Shown piece after piece: positions 33,181 to 42,351 of a DNA stretch of 64,000 nt. The notes beneath the pieces were generated by a model, which saw nothing but the letters and a program-made list of their open reading frames with translations, searched no databases and had not been told where the DNA came from. Position numbers and translations under genes: made by a program. This stretch comes from Salinicola sp. (GTDB lineage: Bacteria > Pseudomonadota > Gammaproteobacteria > Pseudomonadales > Halomonadaceae): positions 1-64,000 of the forward strand of contig NZNW01000072.1 in NCBI GenBank assembly GCA_002695065.1, read 5' to 3'. Every line of letters begins with the position of its first letter. The stretch's first letter is position 1.

Positions 33181-33205
33181 TATCGTGCGCTGTTAGTGCA
33201 CGATA
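33181..33205. terminator. Hairpin between lysR and the HrpK-like gene
   Basis: TATCGTGC and GCACGATA form a perfect 8-bp stem with a 9-base loop between the converging genes. There is no T-run, so the terminator call is tentative. Nothing else is evident in the remaining bases of 33112-33301. Confidence 0.35.
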
Positions 33206-33301
33206 CCGAGACGACGACATCGACGAATCTCCTGATACGGCAATATCGACAGATTTTATCTCTAGATCGAGGGAGCCTGGGCGGCAGCAGGTTGAACGTT
33301 G

Positions 33302-36300
33302 TTACGGCCCCTTATGATCCGTCAGCAAGCTGTCTAGAGGATCACCCTCGATCTCGAACACCGGATTATCTTCCGTGATCGGGCGCTCCCCGATAATCTG
33401 GAACCAGCTATCGAGATCGGCATTGCTGATTTTATTATCTGAATCGTCCTGCTTGTGGAATGTGTCGAGCAGATCGAAGAACTCCTCATGCTCGAGAAGG
33501 AACTTGGCCGCGTCTCTTTCAGCATCAGATCGATCGCTATCGTCTCTGATCTTCTCAAGATTTTTCTTGCTTACAATATCGTCCCCACCATTCCAGTCGT
33601 TCCAATTCTCGGCAATAGTACTGATCTTTTCCTTGTTATCTTCGAAGAACTCTTCACCGTGAACCTGCAAGTCCACTTCATCGAGGTGATTTTCAAAAAA
33701 TTTCTCTGGAATATTGCCATTTTCCGCGACCTCTTCGGTAAAGGCTTCGTAGAGCTCCGGCTGGGCATCCCACACGGGCACATCCTTGGAGAAGAACTCC
33801 TCATAAAGCGGGCTCGGCTCTTTTCGTTCAAAGATAGGATTATCGTCGGTTTCGGGACGCTCGCCGACAAACTGAAGCCAAGAGTCGATATCTGCGGTAC
33901 TGGCTTTGTTGTCCGCATCTCCTCCATTATGAAACGTATCCAGCAGATCAAAAAACTCCTCGTTGTCCAGTAGGAATTGCGCGGCCTTCTGATCCATCTC
34001 GGTGCCGATTTCCTTGTTCACGACTCGCTCGAGATCTTTCTTGCTCACCAGGTCGTCGGCGCCGGACCAGGTCCAACTATACTCTGGCATGCCGGATCCC
34101 GGGTCGTCAGACAGCCCTAGCCGTCCACCAAGCCCACCGCTACCACTATCACCGTTATCATCATCGGATTCCCCATCGTCGATCTTGTAGTCGCCGGGGG
34201 TATCTCTGTCCCAATGGTCAGCGATGTAATCGATGATCTCCTTGTTGTCCTGATAAAATCCGTCGTCGTAGTAGATATTTTCCGGTGCATCTCCCGCGCC
34301 TTCTTCACCTTCAAATGCAGCGGCGGAGTGAATCAGAAAATTGAGTTTCTCTCCCCAGTCATCCTCCATCACGCCATAGCTATCGAGATCCTCAAAATCG
34401 CCGAGAACCTCCTTCTCTTTTTCTCGATTTTTCTGCTGGCTGATAACCAGGCCAAGAATGAGGCTAACAGCTCCCACTGCTACGCCAACCACGTTCAGCC
34501 CAGGCACGACGCCCAGTCGAGAGACCGCACCCAGTGCCCGCAAGGGGGCAAAACGCGCCCCGGGACTGATAGTCGACCCAGCGATCTCTGCGGCACCGGC
34601 CGCCGTGAATCCGGCTCCCGATACGATGCCGAGAGAAGCATTGGCCTTATCCATCGCATCGCCATTTTTCAGCGCCGCATCCAGACCCATACCCGCCACG
34701 GCGACATCGAGTATGCCACCGCCGAAATTGGTCATATAGCCGATTCCCTTGAGCGCCGGCCCAAAGAGATTGACCTTGTCGGTATCGGTCGGTGTCGACG
34801 TGCGTCTGACGTCGTCATTGATACCTTCAATGTTCTCGACCTCCGGTATTTGCGTGCCCGGAGGCAGCGCCCCGCTCATGGCGAATTGGTCACCGCGCCC
34901 CGCGGCACCGGCGTTATCAAGCGCCTGGTTGAAACCATCGTAGACATGGTCACCACCGCCGCTACTTCTTGAAGCCGTATCACTCAGCGGGTCAAGATCC
35001 CGGATGTCGCTTGTGGTCTGATTTTGCAGATCGTCAAAGAGCTCTTGACTGTTCTTGAAGGAAATATCGGCAGCGTTGATATCGTCGATAAGCTCATTGG
35101 TAAGCTTTGACTTTTCATCCATCCCATCAAGAAAGAACTTCCGGTCGGCATCGCTGAGATTTGAATCGTTCTCGTAGAGATCTCTAAGCTCGGAGTTATC
35201 TTTCTTCAAATCTTTGAGAAGGCTGTCCATCTGGCTCTTCTCAGACTCGCTAAACCCACCTCTTAACTCCGCTGCGGAAAGGATCTGTTCGACTTTCGCT
35301 TGCTTCACCAAACTATCATCATGGAGTTCGATTGCCTTTAGGTGAAGCTGCCTCCTCTCGTCGGCTTCTGTAAACGCCTTTTGAGCCTCCGTGTCTTTTC
35401 CGTTCGATACGTCTTCGGAAACCTCGTCCATACGCTTGTCAATGTCATCCCTCCGATCGAGCTGTTGTTGCTTCTGCTCATCGGTCAGATCAGGATCGTT
35501 TTCAATCAGCGCTCTCTCTTCTGAAATACCATCTTGTATCTTATCGACGGCATCCTGAACCTTTTCTTTCTGTTCATCACTTAGGTCTTCTTTTATCTCC
35601 ATCAGTGCCGAGAGCTCAGACCAACCCTTATCGATCTTCTGGCGAGCTTCCACTCGTTCGTCAGGAACGAACTCTTCTTTCGTACCGGTATTTTTCTTGT
35701 AAGTATCGTATAGCTCCTTGTCCAGGCCAAGCGCTTCAATCATACCCTTTTGACCGAAGAGCGACTTGAAACCATTACCCATATAATCAAGCGTATTCAG
35801 AGTACCCGGTGTACAGCCAATGAAAACGAGTATTCCGCGCGCAACAGCCATACGCTCTTCGGGAGAATCACCGAAATCGTCTCCGGAACGTCGATAAATG
35901 GCATTTGCCAGCGCCACCAGCCCGCCAATGGCAAAAGTCGCTTCTCGATCAATGAAGGTTTTAAACCCCGACTTTAGCTCTTTAGTGACCCTACCTGAAT
36001 CTTTAAGCCCTGCGTCTCTTACGGCATTATCGACACGATCGCTGATATCACCGAAGTCCAGCTTACCGGCCTTCGTCCCTTTCAGCGCTTCCTCCTTCAA
36101 AGCATCCGTCAGAACGTCTTTGACGATCTTTATTTTATTGAACTGCTCCTTTTCCTTATCGGTCAACTTATCGAAGCCAGCCGGCTTTCCGTCATCACCA
36201 GCCTTCAGGGAATCGATCGCCTGCCAGACGCGCGTACTCGCCTGGAGGCCAAAGTTGGAGTAGATAATGCCAGTAAGCATCGGTTTGACGAGATCACTGG

Positions 36301-38038
36301 CAACCTGCTCTGCACGCTCCTCACTCTCCGCGCTAATATCCCCGCTACCATATTCGTCGTCAATCTCGTCCATGGCGCCGCCAACGTCCATCGTCAGGCT
36401 CTTGGCGGTAATCTGGTTCTGAGCCTCTTCCGCTTTCTCCGGATCCAGTGTTGCCAACACACTGAGATCGTTATGCATTCGGTTCTGGGCCTGCTGCTTC
36501 AAACCATCATCGTCCAGATCCTTTATTGCCAGAAGATACTCATCCCCTTCCTCACCGGTCATCGAAGAGTAGATTTTATCTACGAGTGCATCTTTATCCT
36601 TCAACTTGTCGGTGGCGTCCGACATCATTTCTTCTGAGAGCTCAGCAAAATCCTCATCACTGAGAAGTCCTTCCAGCTCCTCGCTCAAAGCCTGTTCATC
36701 AACGAGGCCCCGAACGTCACTCTCCGACATCATTTGCGTGCTTTCGGCGTAGTCCGATCTATCACCACCGGCAATGTCCACGACCTGATAAGGAAGAATT
36801 TCAATACCGTTTTTTAGATCCGACTTCAACTCCATGAGTCGGATGTACTTATCCAGTTTATCCTTGAGTTCTTTATCGTCGGTATCGTCTCTTTTGTCTT
36901 TCAGGTTCTGCATGAAGAGATCACCCACGGAAAGGGACTCTCCATCCTCTTCAACCGTAGTTTCCGCCCCCATCAGGTCCGTTTCGCTCGCGAGTGGCAG
37001 GTCCCGGTCCCGGAAGGGGTCATCGGCTTCACCGCGATGCTTGTCTGCTGCATAGTCCGTGATGGTTTCATAGTGCTGTGGAGTTCTAGATTCGAGCACT
37101 ACCAGCGTTTCACCGTCTTTATGGATGAGCTTGACGCCTTCGACGAGTTTACCCTTCTCGTCGGTAACGTTCTCGACTTCGTCGTCTCCACTTAACACGG
37201 GAATGTCATCGCTACCGTTGAGCAATTCATACTCGTCGCTGTCGACTTTTTCTTCGATTCCATCCCAGGTATCTTTGAGATTCTTGATTTGTTGATAGAC
37301 CTCAGGCGTATACTCCTCAGAAACGGCGTAGCGCTTGCCATCACTGTCTTTATAGATAAGGGTTCCACCCTCGGTGCTAAACGCATCGATATCATCGACT
37401 GTAATCTGAACGCCGGAGTGGAAGTCATCACTGCCACCCCCGAATTCGGAGTACTCGAAGTCATTCAGGCCGGTAGGAAGGGTAACCTCGGAATCAGGGG
37501 TAATGACTTCGAAGCCCTGGTTCTTTTTCCGGTCGAGCCAACTCTTGTCATCCTTTGGGACATCAGCGCTAGACCATGCATACTCGTCATCGAGGCTTTC
37601 CGCATCGCCACCCTCCATTTTCGATTCGACCTGCTCGTAGAGCTCGGGAGTGATGTCTTTCTGCACCAGAAATTTGTCACCACTCTTGGTTCTGACCTCG
37701 AGCATGTCGAACCAGTAGGAGAGGACGACACCGCCGCCGCCAACATACTCGTCGCTGACGTATTCAATGTCATCTTGCGAGATAGGCGCGTCTATGGTCA
37801 CTAGTGACGGTTTGCCATCCATGTAAGGGGCGTATTCATCGCCTTCCAGCTTATCGAGCATCTCCTGGCCTTTCTCGCTTCGCTCGGGAGTTGGTAGAGT
37901 CAGACCAATAGGGCCGTTGATGGGGACAGGGTCTTTTACGTGCCGAGAACTTCCTGTCAACAGTTGTTCGAATCCGCCGGAAGGAGCTTCACTCCAGGGA
38001 TCCGAGCGACGCTCGCTGTCTCTTGATTCGATAGGCAT
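33302..38038 (-). CDS. Giant HrpK/HrpF/NopX-like protein with EF-hand-like repeats
   Basis: 1578 residues. The ATG at 38038 is preferred: AGGAG lies 8 bases upstream, whereas a GTG three codons earlier overlaps that site. The N-terminus is polar and Ser/Arg rich with no Sec signal. Three related units follow at about 93-140, 215-255 and 288-330 (pattern LIYKDSDGKRYAV...TPEVY). Residues about 390-1000 are acidic and helical. A Gly/Ala-rich hydrophobic zone spans about 1090-1200. Two repeats end the protein (about 1325-1405 and 1483-1563): hydrophobic helix AAQFLLDNEEFFDLLDTFH, then a loop such as GGDADNKASTADID with EF-hand-like acidic spacing but no position-1 acid. This plan recalls type III translocators HrpK, HrpF and NopX. 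Coding GC is well below the flanks. Family assignment is from pattern memory only. Alternative: another large surface or contact-dependent protein. Confidence 0.6.
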   Translation of the reverse strand: MPIESRDSERRSDPWSEAPSGGFEQLLTGSSRHVKDPVPINGPIGLTLPTPERSEKGQEMLDKLEGDEYAPYMDGKPSLVTIDAPISQDDIEYVSDEYVGGGGVVLSYWFDMLEVRTKSGDKFLVQKDITPELYEQVESKMEGGDAESLDDEYAWSSADVPKDDKSWLDRKKNQGFEVITPDSEVTLPTGLNDFEYSEFGGGSDDFHSGVQITVDDIDAFSTEGGTLIYKDSDGKRYAVSEEYTPEVYQQIKNLKDTWDGIEEKVDSDEYELLNGSDDIPVLSGDDEVENVTDEKGKLVEGVKLIHKDGETLVVLESRTPQHYETITDYAADKHRGEADDPFRDRDLPLASETDLMGAETTVEEDGESLSVGDLFMQNLKDKRDDTDDKELKDKLDKYIRLMELKSDLKNGIEILPYQVVDIAGGDRSDYAESTQMMSESDVRGLVDEQALSEELEGLLSDEDFAELSEEMMSDATDKLKDKDALVDKIYSSMTGEEGDEYLLAIKDLDDDGLKQQAQNRMHNDLSVLATLDPEKAEEAQNQITAKSLTMDVGGAMDEIDDEYGSGDISAESEERAEQVASDLVKPMLTGIIYSNFGLQASTRVWQAIDSLKAGDDGKPAGFDKLTDKEKEQFNKIKIVKDVLTDALKEEALKGTKAGKLDFGDISDRVDNAVRDAGLKDSGRVTKELKSGFKTFIDREATFAIGGLVALANAIYRRSGDDFGDSPEERMAVARGILVFIGCTPGTLNTLDYMGNGFKSLFGQKGMIEALGLDKELYDTYKKNTGTKEEFVPDERVEARQKIDKGWSELSALMEIKEDLSDEQKEKVQDAVDKIQDGISEERALIENDPDLTDEQKQQQLDRRDDIDKRMDEVSEDVSNGKDTEAQKAFTEADERRQLHLKAIELHDDSLVKQAKVEQILSAAELRGGFSESEKSQMDSLLKDLKKDNSELRDLYENDSNLSDADRKFFLDGMDEKSKLTNELIDDINAADISFKNSQELFDDLQNQTTSDIRDLDPLSDTASRSSGGGDHVYDGFNQALDNAGAAGRGDQFAMSGALPPGTQIPEVENIEGINDDVRRTSTPTDTDKVNLFGPALKGIGYMTNFGGGILDVAVAGMGLDAALKNGDAMDKANASLGIVSGAGFTAAGAAEIAGSTISPGARFAPLRALGAVSRLGVVPGLNVVGVAVGAVSLILGLVISQQKNREKEKEVLGDFEDLDSYGVMEDDWGEKLNFLIHSAAAFEGEEGAGDAPENIYYDDGFYQDNKEIIDYIADHWDRDTPGDYKIDDGESDDDNGDSGSGGLGGRLGLSDDPGSGMPEYSWTWSGADDLVSKKDLERVVNKEIGTEMDQKAAQFLLDNEEFFDLLDTFHNGGDADNKASTADIDSWLQFVGERPETDDNPIFERKEPSPLYEEFFSKDVPVWDAQPELYEAFTEEVAENGNIPEKFFENHLDEVDLQVHGEEFFEDNKEKISTIAENWNDWNGGDDIVSKKNLEKIRDDSDRSDAERDAAKFLLEHEEFFDLLDTFHKQDDSDNKISNADLDSWFQIIGERPITEDNPVFEIEGDPLDSLLTDHKGP

Positions 38039-38544
38039 TTGATTCACTCCTGATAATCATTGTCTGAATCATAAGCGCTGTCATCGGCACGGCTGTTTTG
38101 ATAACGGTTTTTCAAAAAAACCTACACACCAACAGGCACCTTTTTGTAAATCAGCTCACGGATGGCATCTCTGCCATAGAGGCACACGTCATGAAAGTCA
38201 GTCCAAAGACATGCAGTTTTTATGTCGACTTCCCTACTTTCATGTTACCTATCCACATCATCCCGCCAGCCAACGAGTATTGTCTTTTGGTTGTCGTCCT
38301 GTGTAATCGAGAAACAGGTAGTGTCTGATTGTTTTGGGATCACTCGAGCGCTCGATCATGAAATCTCTCGAGCGGGTCCGGAGCAGTTTGAAGGCCATCG
38401 TTAATTAACCTTCAAAAACAGACGGTTGATATCGAACTCGTCGAGCTGTCCGACGTCATCCAATTGACATCCCGGCGTCATGGCAGCGTCATGCATCAGC
38501 GCCAGACTGCAAACGTTTTCATCGTTGCAGGCGAAGTCGCTCTC
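38039..38544. other. Low-GC intergenic region with two palindromes
   Basis: This 506-base gap holds no convincing gene. GGTTTTT and AAAAACC form a palindrome with a 3-base centre at 38106-38122, just upstream of the HrpK-like gene. TCGAGCGCTCGA (38344-38355) is a perfect 12-bp palindrome with an AGCGCT centre, the form of many LacI-family sites, about 190 bases before the next regulator gene. No GGAACC/CCAC hrp-box pair was seen upstream of the large gene. Confidence 0.4.
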
Positions 38545-39552
38545 ATGCCGTCATCACGTCCCTCACTGGTCCAGATCGCCGAGCGGGTCGGGGTTTCCCC
38601 AGCCACGGTGTCGCGTGCCTTCAACCGGCCGGAGCTGCTCAGCGACGCCACTCGCGAGCGGATACTCGCTACCGCCAGGCAGCTCGGTTTTCGGCCCAGC
38701 AAGGTGGGCAGCAGCCTGCGATCGGGCAGCACCCGGACGCTGGGGCTACTGCTGCCGACAATGTCCAACCCGGTTTTTGCCGCCTGCTTCGAAGGTGCCG
38801 AGGAGCGCGCATTGAAGGCGGGCTACAGCGTGATGCTGGCGACCACGGGGTACGACAGTCGACGCGAGCGGGCGGCCGCGCGCAGCCTGCTCGACCACCG
38901 CGTCGAAGGCATGATCCTGACCGTGGCCGACCCGGCATGCAGCGCCACGCTGGCCGAGCTCACCGCCAGCGGCTTGCCATTCGTGCTCGCCTACAACGAG
39001 AGCGATCGGCATCCGTTCGTCAGCGTCGACAATCGCGCCGCCGCCGGCGACATGGTCGAGCATCTGGTCGCCAGCGGTCACCGTCGGCTCGCCATGGTCA
39101 GTGGGCCGCTGGACGCCTCCGACCGGGCATCGAAGCGTCTCGACGGCGTCCTGGAGCGCGCCGCCCGCCTGGGCCTGCCCGTACCGACCCATGTCTCGAT
39201 GCCCCGGCACACCGCGGCGGACCGAGCTCGTCTGAGGAGCCTGCTCTCCTCGCCCAGGCCGCCCACCGCGCTGTTCTGCTCCAATGATCTGCTGGCCGCC
39301 TCGGTGATCGCGGAACTGGCGACGCTGGGTCTGCGCGTGCCGGACGACCTCTCCGTCTGCGGCTTCGACGGCATGGCCTTCGGCGCGCTGATGGTGCCGT
39401 CGCTGGCCAGCGTCCACCAGCCCAGCACCGAGATCGGCAGCCAGGCCTGCCATGAACTGCTCAATGCGCTCGGCGGCGAAAGCAGTCGCTCCGTGCGCCT
39501 GCCCCATCGCCTGTGCGGGGGCGGCACCGTCGCCCGCCTGCCGGTCGATTAG
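38545..39552 (+). CDS. LacI-family regulator of the phosphodiester-uptake cluster
   Basis: 335 residues. Start chosen at the Met before PSSRPSLVQIAERVGVSP, directly preceding the helix-turn-helix (VQIAERVGVSPATVSRAFNRPE); longer in-frame starts exist but add unrelated sequence. The effector domain covers about residues 60-330. It is 86 bases upstream of and co-directional with an ABC importer and a phosphodiesterase, which it probably regulates. The inducer is unknown. Confidence 0.83.
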   Translation: MPSSRPSLVQIAERVGVSPATVSRAFNRPELLSDATRERILATARQLGFRPSKVGSSLRSGSTRTLGLLLPTMSNPVFAACFEGAEERALKAGYSVMLATTGYDSRRERAAARSLLDHRVEGMILTVADPACSATLAELTASGLPFVLAYNESDRHPFVSVDNRAAAGDMVEHLVASGHRRLAMVSGPLDASDRASKRLDGVLERAARLGLPVPTHVSMPRHTAADRARLRSLLSSPRPPTALFCSNDLLAASVIAELATLGLRVPDDLSVCGFDGMAFGALMVPSLASVHQPSTEIGSQACHELLNALGGESSRSVRLPHRLCGGGTVARLPVD

Positions 39553-39638
39553 CACCAATGCATGGTCATTGACGCCGCATCGTCACTCAGCTCGCATCGC
39601 CCACTCACTGCATCGCCAAACCAGAGGATCGGTTCATC

Positions 39639-40658
39639 ATGTTGAAACAGACGCTTCGTATCGCCGTCACGGCATTGGGATTCACCGTCGCGGCTCTCGG
39701 TTCGCTATCGGCCCAGGCCGCCGACAACGCCATCTGCTACAACTGCCCGCCGGAGTGGGCCGACTGGGGCACCCAGTTGAAGGCCATCGAGGCGGATACC
39801 GGCATCCACGTGCCGCAGGACAACAAGAACTCCGGTCAGTCGCTGGCCTCGATCACCGCCGAGAAGGACAACCCGGTCGCCGATGTCGTCTATTACGGCG
39901 TGACCTTCGGCATCCAGGCCGCCGAGCAGGGGCTGGTGCAGGGCTACAAGCCGGCCCACTGGGACGAGATACCCGACGGCCTGAAAGATCCCGACGGCAA
40001 GTGGTTCGCCATCCACTCCGGGACGCTGGGCTTCATGGTCAACGTCGATGCGCTCAACGGCGCGCCGGTACCGCACTCCTGGAACGACCTGCTCAAGCCC
40101 GAGTATCGCGGCATGGTCGGCTATCTCGATCCGTCGTCGGCGTTCGTGGGCTATGTCGGCGCGGTTGCGGTCAACGGGGCGCTGGGCGGCTCGCTGGACG
40201 ATTTCACCCCGGCGATCGAGTGGTTCCGGAAGCTGCAGGCCAACGACCCCATCGTGCCCAAGCAGACCGCCTACGCCCGCGTGCTCTCCGGCGAGATTCC
40301 GATCCTGCTCGACTACGACTTCAACGCCTATCGGGCGCGCTACGACGACAAGGTCAACGTGCAGTTCGTGATCCCCCAGGAGGGCACCGTCACCGTGCCC
40401 TACGTGATGAGTCTGGTCGCCAACGACCCGCACCCGGAAGCGGGCAAGAAGGTGCTCGACTACGTGCTCTCCGACAAGGGCCAGGCGATCTGGGCCAACG
40501 CTTATCTGCGCCCGGTCCGCCCCGGCGCGGCGTCGCCGGAAGCGCAGGCGAAGTTCCTGCCGGACAGCGACTACGCCCGCGCCGGAACCGTGGACTACGC
40601 CAGGATGGCGGCGGCGCAGCGCGCCTTCTCCCAGCGCTATGCCAACGAGGTGGATTGA
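39639..40658 (+). CDS. ABC transporter substrate-binding protein (iron/phosphonate-type fold)
   Basis: 339 residues with a clear signal peptide (residues 1-28, cleavage near SAQA-ADNAICYN). The mature protein starts with the motif CYNCPPEWADWG, a close cysteine pair. The rest fits the type-II binding-protein group that includes FbpA, PotD-like and PhnS (2-aminoethylphosphonate) proteins: VVYYGVTFGIQAAEQGLV, SGEIPILLDYDFNAYRARY. Followed by two permeases, an ATPase and a GpdQ-like phosphodiesterase, it probably binds a small phosphodiester, but the ligand cannot be read from sequence. Confidence 0.8.
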   Translation: MLKQTLRIAVTALGFTVAALGSLSAQAADNAICYNCPPEWADWGTQLKAIEADTGIHVPQDNKNSGQSLASITAEKDNPVADVVYYGVTFGIQAAEQGLVQGYKPAHWDEIPDGLKDPDGKWFAIHSGTLGFMVNVDALNGAPVPHSWNDLLKPEYRGMVGYLDPSSAFVGYVGAVAVNGALGGSLDDFTPAIEWFRKLQANDPIVPKQTAYARVLSGEIPILLDYDFNAYRARYDDKVNVQFVIPQEGTVTVPYVMSLVANDPHPEAGKKVLDYVLSDKGQAIWANAYLRPVRPGAASPEAQAKFLPDSDYARAGTVDYARMAAAQRAFSQRYANEVD

Positions 40659-40662
40659 CGAC

Positions 40663-41484
40663 ATGGGCCGACGTCGAGCCTGGTTGGTGATCGCCGCCCC
40701 CGCCGTGGTGCTGTTCCTCGCCTTCTGGCTGCTGCCGATGGTCAAGCTGGCCGGGATCGGCGCCGCCACGTCACAGGGCATGGACGCTTCCGCCTACTGG
40801 CTGGTGGTGACCCAGCCCCGCTACTGGCAGAGTCTGATCAACACCGTGGCGCTGTCGCTGGGGGCAACGCTGGCCACCCTCGTCATCGCCCTGCCCGTCA
40901 GTCGTTTCCTGGCCCGCCACCCCGACTTTCCCGGGCGGCGGGTGCTGATGTCACTGCTGCTCTTCCCGCTCGCCTTTCCCGGCGTGGTGGTGGGTTTCCT
41001 GGTGATTCTCGCCACCGGCCGCCAGGGCGTGCTCAACACGCTCTCGAAGGCGCTGTCCGGTGAACCGGTGGTACTGGCCTACGGCATGGCAGGGCTTTTC
41101 ATCGGCTATCTCTACTTTCTGCTGCCGCGCACCATCGGCGTGCTGATGGCGGCAGTGGAGGGGATCGACAAACACTGGCTGGAAGCGGCGCAGACGCTGG
41201 GTGCTAGCCCCTGGCGACGGTTCGTCGATATCGAGCTGCCGGCACTGACCGGCGCGCTGACCGCGGCCGGGGCGATGTGCTTCGCCACCGCCATGGGCGC
41301 CTTCGGCACCGTGTTCACCCTCGGCACCAGGATCGACGTGCTGCCGATCACCATCTACGACGAGTTCACCAACTACGCCAACCTACCGGTCGCCGCAGCG
41401 CTCTCGGTGGTGCTGGGACTGGCCACCTGGGCGGTGCTCTACCTCGCCAACAGCCTGGCCGCCCGCACGGCAAGGGGAAATTGA
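40663..41484 (+). CDS. ABC transporter permease (first)
   Basis: 273 residues from the ATG at 40663, four bases after the upstream stop. About six membrane segments are present, with the EAA-type loop KHWLEAAQTLGASPWRRFVDIELPAL near residues 174-199. It belongs to the PotB/CysT-like permease group that pairs with a second permease encoded next. It imports the ligand of the preceding binding protein. Confidence 0.85.
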   Translation: MGRRRAWLVIAAPAVVLFLAFWLLPMVKLAGIGAATSQGMDASAYWLVVTQPRYWQSLINTVALSLGATLATLVIALPVSRFLARHPDFPGRRVLMSLLLFPLAFPGVVVGFLVILATGRQGVLNTLSKALSGEPVVLAYGMAGLFIGYLYFLLPRTIGVLMAAVEGIDKHWLEAAQTLGASPWRRFVDIELPALTGALTAAGAMCFATAMGAFGTVFTLGTRIDVLPITIYDEFTNYANLPVAAALSVVLGLATWAVLYLANSLAARTARGN

Positions 41485-41505
41485 GATGACCGCAGGAGTT
41501 CCCGC

Positions 41506-42321
41506 ATGAGGCATTCCCGCTGCGACACCCGGCTCGGCCTGGCCGCCACGCTCGCCGTCGCCGCCTTCCTGATCGGCCCGGTGCTGCTGTCGATCACCGC
41601 CGGCGTGACCAGGAACTATTTCGTCGGCCTTTCCAGCGGACTGACCCTGGACTGGATCGCCCAGGTCTGGGATCTCTACGCCGACACGATCTGGCGCTCC
41701 TACGGCGTGGCACTGGCCACGCTCGCGATCACCACCACCATTGGCGTGCCCGCCGCCTGGGTGCTGACGCTGTTCCCCGGTCGGCTTTCCCGCCTGCTGG
41801 AGGAGCTGCTGACGCTACCCGTCGCCGTGCCGGGGCTCGCCACCGCCCTGGCGCTGATCGTCTCCTGGGGTAGCGTCGGCTGGCTGCGCAGTAGCGTTCT
41901 ATTCATCGTCATCGGCCATGTGCTGTTCACGCTGCCGTTCATGGTGCGCGCCGTGCGCGCCGGCATGCAGGGGGCCGACCTGGTGGTGCTGGACGAAGCT
42001 GCCGCGACCCTCGGCGCCAGTCGCCGTCGGCGCTTCTTCGACATCATCGTGCCCGCCGCCAGAAGCGGCATCGTCACCGGCGCGCTGACCGTGGTGACGC
42101 TCTCCATCGGCGAGTTCAACCTGACCTGGCTACTGCATACGCCGCTGACCAAGACGCTGCCGGTGGGGCTGGCCGACAGCTACGCCTCGATGCGTCTCGA
42201 GGTGGCCTCCGCCTACACCCTCGTCTTCCTGCTGATGCTGCTGCCGCTGATGGTCGGGCTGCAGTGGATCGCTGCCCGCTCGACGCGCCACGGCAGCCTC
42301 GGCCTTGGCGCATCGACATGA
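41506..42321 (+). CDS. ABC transporter permease (second)
   Basis: 271 residues with about six membrane segments and the loop LDEAAATLGASRRRRFFDIIVPAAR near residues 160-184 that contacts the ATPase. PotC-like partner of the upstream permease. The gene follows after 21 bases and precedes the ATPase by 30. Confidence 0.85.
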   Translation: MRHSRCDTRLGLAATLAVAAFLIGPVLLSITAGVTRNYFVGLSSGLTLDWIAQVWDLYADTIWRSYGVALATLAITTTIGVPAAWVLTLFPGRLSRLLEELLTLPVAVPGLATALALIVSWGSVGWLRSSVLFIVIGHVLFTLPFMVRAVRAGMQGADLVVLDEAAATLGASRRRRFFDIIVPAARSGIVTGALTVVTLSIGEFNLTWLLHTPLTKTLPVGLADSYASMRLEVASAYTLVFLLMLLPLMVGLQWIAARSTRHGSLGLGAST

Positions 42322-42351
42322 CCCCATCACGCACATGAGCGACTCATCGAC

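Noticed and set aside
32996..33301. Possible small gene between lysR and the HrpK-like gene (71 codons on plus from 33163)
   Set aside because: No ribosome site, no homology-like pattern, and it overlaps the hairpin and the 3-prime end of the opposite gene.
38039..38544. hrp-box (GGAACC-N15/16-CCACNNA) upstream of the HrpK-like gene
   Set aside because: Scanned by eye on the minus strand; neither half was found in a suitable place.
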